From Bacteroidota bacterium (GTDB lineage: Bacteria; Bacteroidota; Bacteroidia; Chitinophagales; Chitinophagaceae), in NCBI GenBank assembly GCA_947447835.1, contig CANFLP010000065.1, positions 1 through 10,465 on the forward strand: a DNA stretch of 10,465 nucleotides. Direction: 5' to 3'. The position numbers and the translations under genes were made by a program. Positions 7,636-10,465 of the stretch are shown in pieces (within the stretch, counting starts at the first letter, position 1; each line of letters opens with the position of its first letter). The notes below the pieces were generated by a model that saw only the letters and a program-made list of their open reading frames with translations, searched no databases and was not told the DNA's origin.

Positions 7636-8964
7636 ATGTTTAAGCAAAACACAGACAAGTTATTTTCACAAATGCCCACAATCAGTGGCGTTAAAGAGCA
7701 TTTAGACCAAAGGACTAGAGGGGATAAATACATATGGGGGTTAGTGATTGTATTATCTCTTGTATCTATATTAGTAGTATATAGTGCAACAGGATCCTTG
7801 GCATATAAATCGCTTGGTGGGAATACGAGTAAGTTTTTGTTTAAGCAGGTTGGCTTTACGATGGTGGGTTTGGTTTTAATTTTTGGACTACATCGTGTGA
7901 ATTATACTATGTTTTCTAGGATTGCATCTATTTTATATGCCATTTCTATTCCCTTATTAGTATATACTTTATTTTTTGGTGCAAAAATTAACGATGGTAG
8001 TAGATGGATCAAATTGCCAATTATTCATTTGACTTTTCAGACAAGTGATTTAGCAAAACTTGCTTTGTTTATGTTTATCTCAAGAACCTTGAGTAAAAAA
8101 CAGGAAGTGATAAAGGATTTTAAGAAAGGATTTTTACCCGTGATTATTCCAGTATTAATTACATGTGTATTAATTATGCCAGCCAATTTATCTAATGCAT
8201 TATTAACAGGGGCAACCTCACTTTTATTAATGTTTATTGGTCGTGTAAGTTTAAAGCATATAGGTTTAACCATAATGGCTGCAATGGTACCTGTATTGAT
8301 TTTAATAAGTATTGCTGTTGCTACACATAAGGCGGGAAAGGTAACAAACAACGACGAGGATAAACCAGTTGTTGCAGAGAAGGCAAAGATATTTGTTCGT
8401 GTTAATACATGGGTAAGTCGTATACAGGATTTCATGTATCCAAATGAAAAAGAGGCACCATATCAAGTGCAGCAAGCTAAAATAGCAATTGCTAATGGTG
8501 GCATCTTGTTTGGTTTAGGTCCAGGGAATAGCCGTCAAAGAAATTTCTTGCCACAAGCATACAATGACTTTATTTATTCTATTATTATTGAAGAGTATGG
8601 TCTTGTTGGCGGCGCATTTATCATGTTTGTGTACTTGGTATTTTTATTCAGATGTATTAGAATATTTAGGAGATGTCCTTATGCATTTGGAGCATTCCTT
8701 GCATTAGGATTAAGCTTTACTTTAATTATTCAAGCTATTGCAAATATGGCAGTGAATGTTAATCTTGTTCCAGTAACTGGTGTGACACTCCCACTAGTGA
8801 GTATGGGTGGTAGCTCCTTTATTTTTACTTGTTGCTCAATTGGTTTGATACTAAGTGTAGCAAGAAACGTTGAACAGTTGGAAGGTAAGGCGCCAGAAGA
8901 AACTGATATTGAAATTCCAGAGGAAGAAATTGAAACTACTAATCCAATAGCAGCTAATGTCTAA
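7636..8964 (+). CDS. ftsW: Septal peptidoglycan glycosyltransferase FtsW (SEDS family)
   Basis: A 442-aa polytopic SEDS protein that polymerises lipid II into glycan strands at the septum, paired with the FtsI-type PBP encoded upstream. A cytoplasmic N-terminus of about 30 residues precedes many membrane segments (from about 33-50 onward). Family motifs are INDGSRWIKL (118-127), QTSDLAKLALFMF (135-147), the large extracytoplasmic loop with FGLGPGNSRQRNFLPQAYNDFIYSIIIEEYG (292-322, written here as a positional span with key residues G293, G295, G297, N298 and D311), and PVTGVTLPLVSMGGSS (379-394). Asp311 in YNDFIY aligns with the essential Asp of RodA/FtsW (the TDF position). FtsW rather than RodA follows from the dcw context. 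An acidic tail (about 416-434) ends the protein. The ATG at 7636 lies 2 bp after murD, and Met13 is a possible alternative start. The last 8 bp overlap murG. Confidence 0.95.
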   Translation: MFKQNTDKLFSQMPTISGVKEHLDQRTRGDKYIWGLVIVLSLVSILVVYSATGSLAYKSLGGNTSKFLFKQVGFTMVGLVLIFGLHRVNYTMFSRIASILYAISIPLLVYTLFFGAKINDGSRWIKLPIIHLTFQTSDLAKLALFMFISRTLSKKQEVIKDFKKGFLPVIIPVLITCVLIMPANLSNALLTGATSLLLMFIGRVSLKHIGLTIMAAMVPVLILISIAVATHKAGKVTNNDEDKPVVAEKAKIFVRVNTWVSRIQDFMYPNEKEAPYQVQQAKIAIANGGILFGLGPGNSRQRNFLPQAYNDFIYSIIIEEYGLVGGAFIMFVYLVFLFRCIRIFRRCPYAFGAFLALGLSFTLIIQAIANMAVNVNLVPVTGVTLPLVSMGGSSFIFTCCSIGLILSVARNVEQLEGKAPEETDIEIPEEEIETTNPIAANV

Positions 8965-10060
8965 ACAATTGCGCATCATAATAGCGGGTGGTGGAACTGG
9001 AGGACATATCTTCCCGGCTATTGCTGTTGCGCAAGCTATACAAAAAATTCAGCCCAATGCGGCGATATTATTTGTTGGAGCTCAAGGTAAAATGGAAATG
9101 GAGAAAGTGCCACAAGCAGGATATGCTATTAAAGGATTGACGATAGCAGGTTTGAATAGAACCAATATGATTAAGAATTTGAGTCTTCCATTTAAATTGA
9201 TTAAAAGCTTTTTTCAAGTAAGAAGCATATTTAATGCATTTAAGCCTAATGCGGTTTTTGGAGTAGGAGGTTATTCTAGTTTCCCAGTTTTGAAATTTGC
9301 ACAAGCTAAAAATATCCCCACTTTTATACATGAGTCTAATGCTTTTGCTGGAAAATCAAATCAATGGTTGGGAGCTAATGCAACAAAAATATTTACTGGG
9401 ACAAATGGGATGGAAGCTTTCTTCCCTGCTAATAAAATACAAGTAACGGGTAATCCGGTTAGAAAAAATATTGTAGATGCGACCCTGCCTAAAGAAGCTG
9501 CATTATTGAAATTTGGATTACTACCAAATAAAAAAACGCTGTTAATTATTGGAGGAAGTCTTGGTGCGGCATCTATTAACAAAGCGATACAAGATAATTT
9601 ACAAATATTTTCAGATAAGTCTATTCAATTAATCTGGCAAACTGGGAAGCCAAATGCCAATGCCTATGTGCAAGCTGCAGAAAGTTTTTCTAATGTATAT
9701 GTAAGTTCTTTTATCGATGATATGAGTGCAGCTTATACAGCGGCTGATATGGTTATAAGTAGGTCTGGTGCCATGGCGGTTGCGGAAATATGTGTTACAG
9801 GTAAGCCAGCTGTATTTGTGCCTTATCCATTTGCTGCAGAGGATCATCAAACCTTTAATGCAATGTCTTTGGTAAATGAAGGGGCGGCATTAATCGTTGC
9901 AGATAAAGAGGTACAAGAAAAGTTAATGGCAACTATTTTGCAAATGGTAGAAAACGAATCGTTGACTTTTGATATGCAATCTAAAATAAAATCATTTGCA
10001 AGGGTAGATGCAGACAAGGTAATTGCGCAAACTATTATTGACAATACAAATCCTAACTAA
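8957..10060 (+). CDS. murG: UDP-N-acetylglucosamine--undecaprenyl-PP-MurNAc-pentapeptide GlcNAc transferase MurG
   Basis: This peripheral inner-membrane GT-B enzyme (GT28) adds GlcNAc to lipid I to form lipid II on the cytoplasmic face. At 367 aa it is close to the E. coli length. It has the three glycine-rich loops: IIAGGGTGGHIFPA (8-21), FGVGGYSSFP (101-110) and IIGGSLGAASINKA (197-210). VTGNPVRKNI (163-172) joins the halves. The UDP-GlcNAc-binding region SRSGAMAVAEI (268-278) with Glu277 is followed by PYPFAAEDHQTFNA (289-302). The motif that is often HEQN in other MurGs reads HESN (125-128), followed by AFAGKSNQWL. The ATG at 8957 lies inside the ftsW 3' end (8-bp overlap, different frame) and places GGGTGGH at the usual distance from the N-terminus. 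The gene is followed by the widest gap in the window. Confidence 0.97.
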   Translation: MSKQLRIIIAGGGTGGHIFPAIAVAQAIQKIQPNAAILFVGAQGKMEMEKVPQAGYAIKGLTIAGLNRTNMIKNLSLPFKLIKSFFQVRSIFNAFKPNAVFGVGGYSSFPVLKFAQAKNIPTFIHESNAFAGKSNQWLGANATKIFTGTNGMEAFFPANKIQVTGNPVRKNIVDATLPKEAALLKFGLLPNKKTLLIIGGSLGAASINKAIQDNLQIFSDKSIQLIWQTGKPNANAYVQAAESFSNVYVSSFIDDMSAAYTAADMVISRSGAMAVAEICVTGKPAVFVPYPFAAEDHQTFNAMSLVNEGAALIVADKEVQEKLMATILQMVENESLTFDMQSKIKSFARVDADKVIAQTIIDNTNPN

Positions 10061-10100
10061 ATCTTCTACAAACTTTAAAAATCTTTTCAAAATAATATTC
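10061..10100 (+). other. 40-bp A/T-rich murG-murC spacer
   Basis: This is the only gap in the window longer than 9 bp. It is strongly A/T-rich with runs of A and T and shows no SD sequence before the murC ATG. I find no convincing match to the Bacteroidota promoter pattern (TTTG then TAnnTTTG) and no GC-rich hairpin followed by a T run, so I assign neither a promoter nor a terminator. It may be only a leader for murC translation initiation where coupling to murG is lost. Confidence 0.5.
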
Positions 10101-10465
10101 ATGAATCCGTTAACTAATATCAAAAACATTTACTTTATAGGCATTGGAGGTATTGGCATGAGTGCATTGGCAAGGTATTTTAATACACAGGGTGTGGTTG
10201 TGTCTGGTTATGATAAAACGCCAACCGCATTAACACAGGATTTAGAAAAAGAAGGAATTAAGATTCATTTTGAGGATGATATCCATCAAATAGACAAAGC
10301 GGCTACCGTGGTAGTTTATACACCTGCTATTCCTACAACACATAGTGAACTAAATTTTTGCCGAGATAACGGATACAATGTAGTAAAGCGTAGTGATGTG
10401 TTAAATTGGATTACGGAGAATGCATTTACAATTGCCATAGCAGGTACGCATGGCAAAACCACAAC
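10101..10465 (+). CDS. murC: UDP-N-acetylmuramate--L-alanine ligase MurC, N-terminal part (3' truncated by window edge)
   Basis: This cytoplasmic ATP-dependent ligase adds L-Ala, the first stem-peptide residue, to UDP-MurNAc. About 121 residues are present, against roughly 450-490 for the whole family member. The N-terminal Rossmann-like UDP-binding domain shows the hallmark YFIGIGGIGMSALARYF (11-27), VSGYD (34-38), VVYTPAIP (71-78), KRSDVL (96-101) and the start of the P-loop AIAGTHGKTT (112-121, Lys119), where the window ends. MurC is distinguished from MurD and MurE by GIGGIGMSALA and by the AGTHGKT form of the P-loop. The ATG at 10101 puts the GIGGIGM motif at the expected distance from the start. 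No SD sequence is seen. The frame is open to the edge, so the gene is cut and not a pseudogene. Confidence 0.96.
   Translation, partial: MNPLTNIKNIYFIGIGGIGMSALARYFNTQGVVVSGYDKTPTALTQDLEKEGIKIHFEDDIHQIDKAATVVVYTPAIPTTHSELNFCRDNGYNVVKRSDVLNWITENAFTIAIAGTHGKTT

Noticed and set aside
8037..8435. 132-codon minus-strand open frame inside ftsW
   Set aside because: Its hydrophobic, Ile/Thr-rich product is what the reverse complement of a membrane-protein gene gives; there is no independent evidence for a gene.
10097..10106. Perfect 10-bp palindrome ATTCATGAAT spanning the murC start codon
   Set aside because: It is short and made of common A/T-rich start-codon context; with a single copy and no loop there is no basis for calling an operator.

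Overview
The window is a stretch of a division and cell wall (dcw) cluster, all on the + strand: mraZ (3' end) - rsmH - ftsL-like - ftsI/PBP - murE - mraY - murD - ftsW - murG - murC (5' part). Both ends cut through genes. Coding density is close to total. The gaps between genes are 9, 5, -1, -1, 5, 3, 2, -8 and 40 bp, so this reads as one transcription unit that continues on both sides. I see no RNA gene, mobile element, CRISPR array, repeat family or terminator.

The organism is most likely a member of the Bacteroidota, and possibly of the Chitinophagia (the second level is a weaker inference). The reasons are: AT-rich DNA with A/T-rich gene starts that mostly lack a Shine-Dalgarno sequence; a division PBP with a C-terminal PASTA domain in a cluster that otherwise looks Gram-negative; a MraY lengthened to 438 residues by an extra periplasmic loop; a very short FtsL-like protein between rsmH and the PBP gene; and no murF between murE and mraY. 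The DNPR motif in MurE indicates meso-diaminopimelate peptidoglycan, as expected for this phylum.

Layout: bases 1-95 encode the MraZ C-terminus (cluster regulator). Bases 105-1034 encode RsmH, the 16S rRNA methyltransferase. Bases 1040-3504 encode two membrane divisome proteins, FtsL-like and the septal transpeptidase. Bases 3504-7633 encode the precursor enzymes MurE, MraY and MurD. Bases 7636-8964 encode FtsW, the septal glycosyltransferase. Bases 8957-10060 encode MurG, which makes lipid II. From 10101 the window enters murC.

Together MurC, MurD and MurE add L-Ala, D-Glu and meso-DAP in turn to UDP-MurNAc. MurF, which is not in this window, would add D-Ala-D-Ala. MraY then transfers the phospho-MurNAc-pentapeptide to undecaprenyl phosphate (lipid I), and MurG adds GlcNAc (lipid II). 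FtsW polymerises lipid II and the FtsI-type PBP crosslinks it at the septum, with the FtsL-like protein expected to help assemble and activate that pair.

I do not see a previously undescribed system. The most interesting points are lineage-specific elaborations of standard proteins: the MraY periplasmic insert, the two-cysteine PASTA domain on the PBP, departures from common motifs in FtsW and MurG, a TTG start for murD, and the loosened murG-murC junction.
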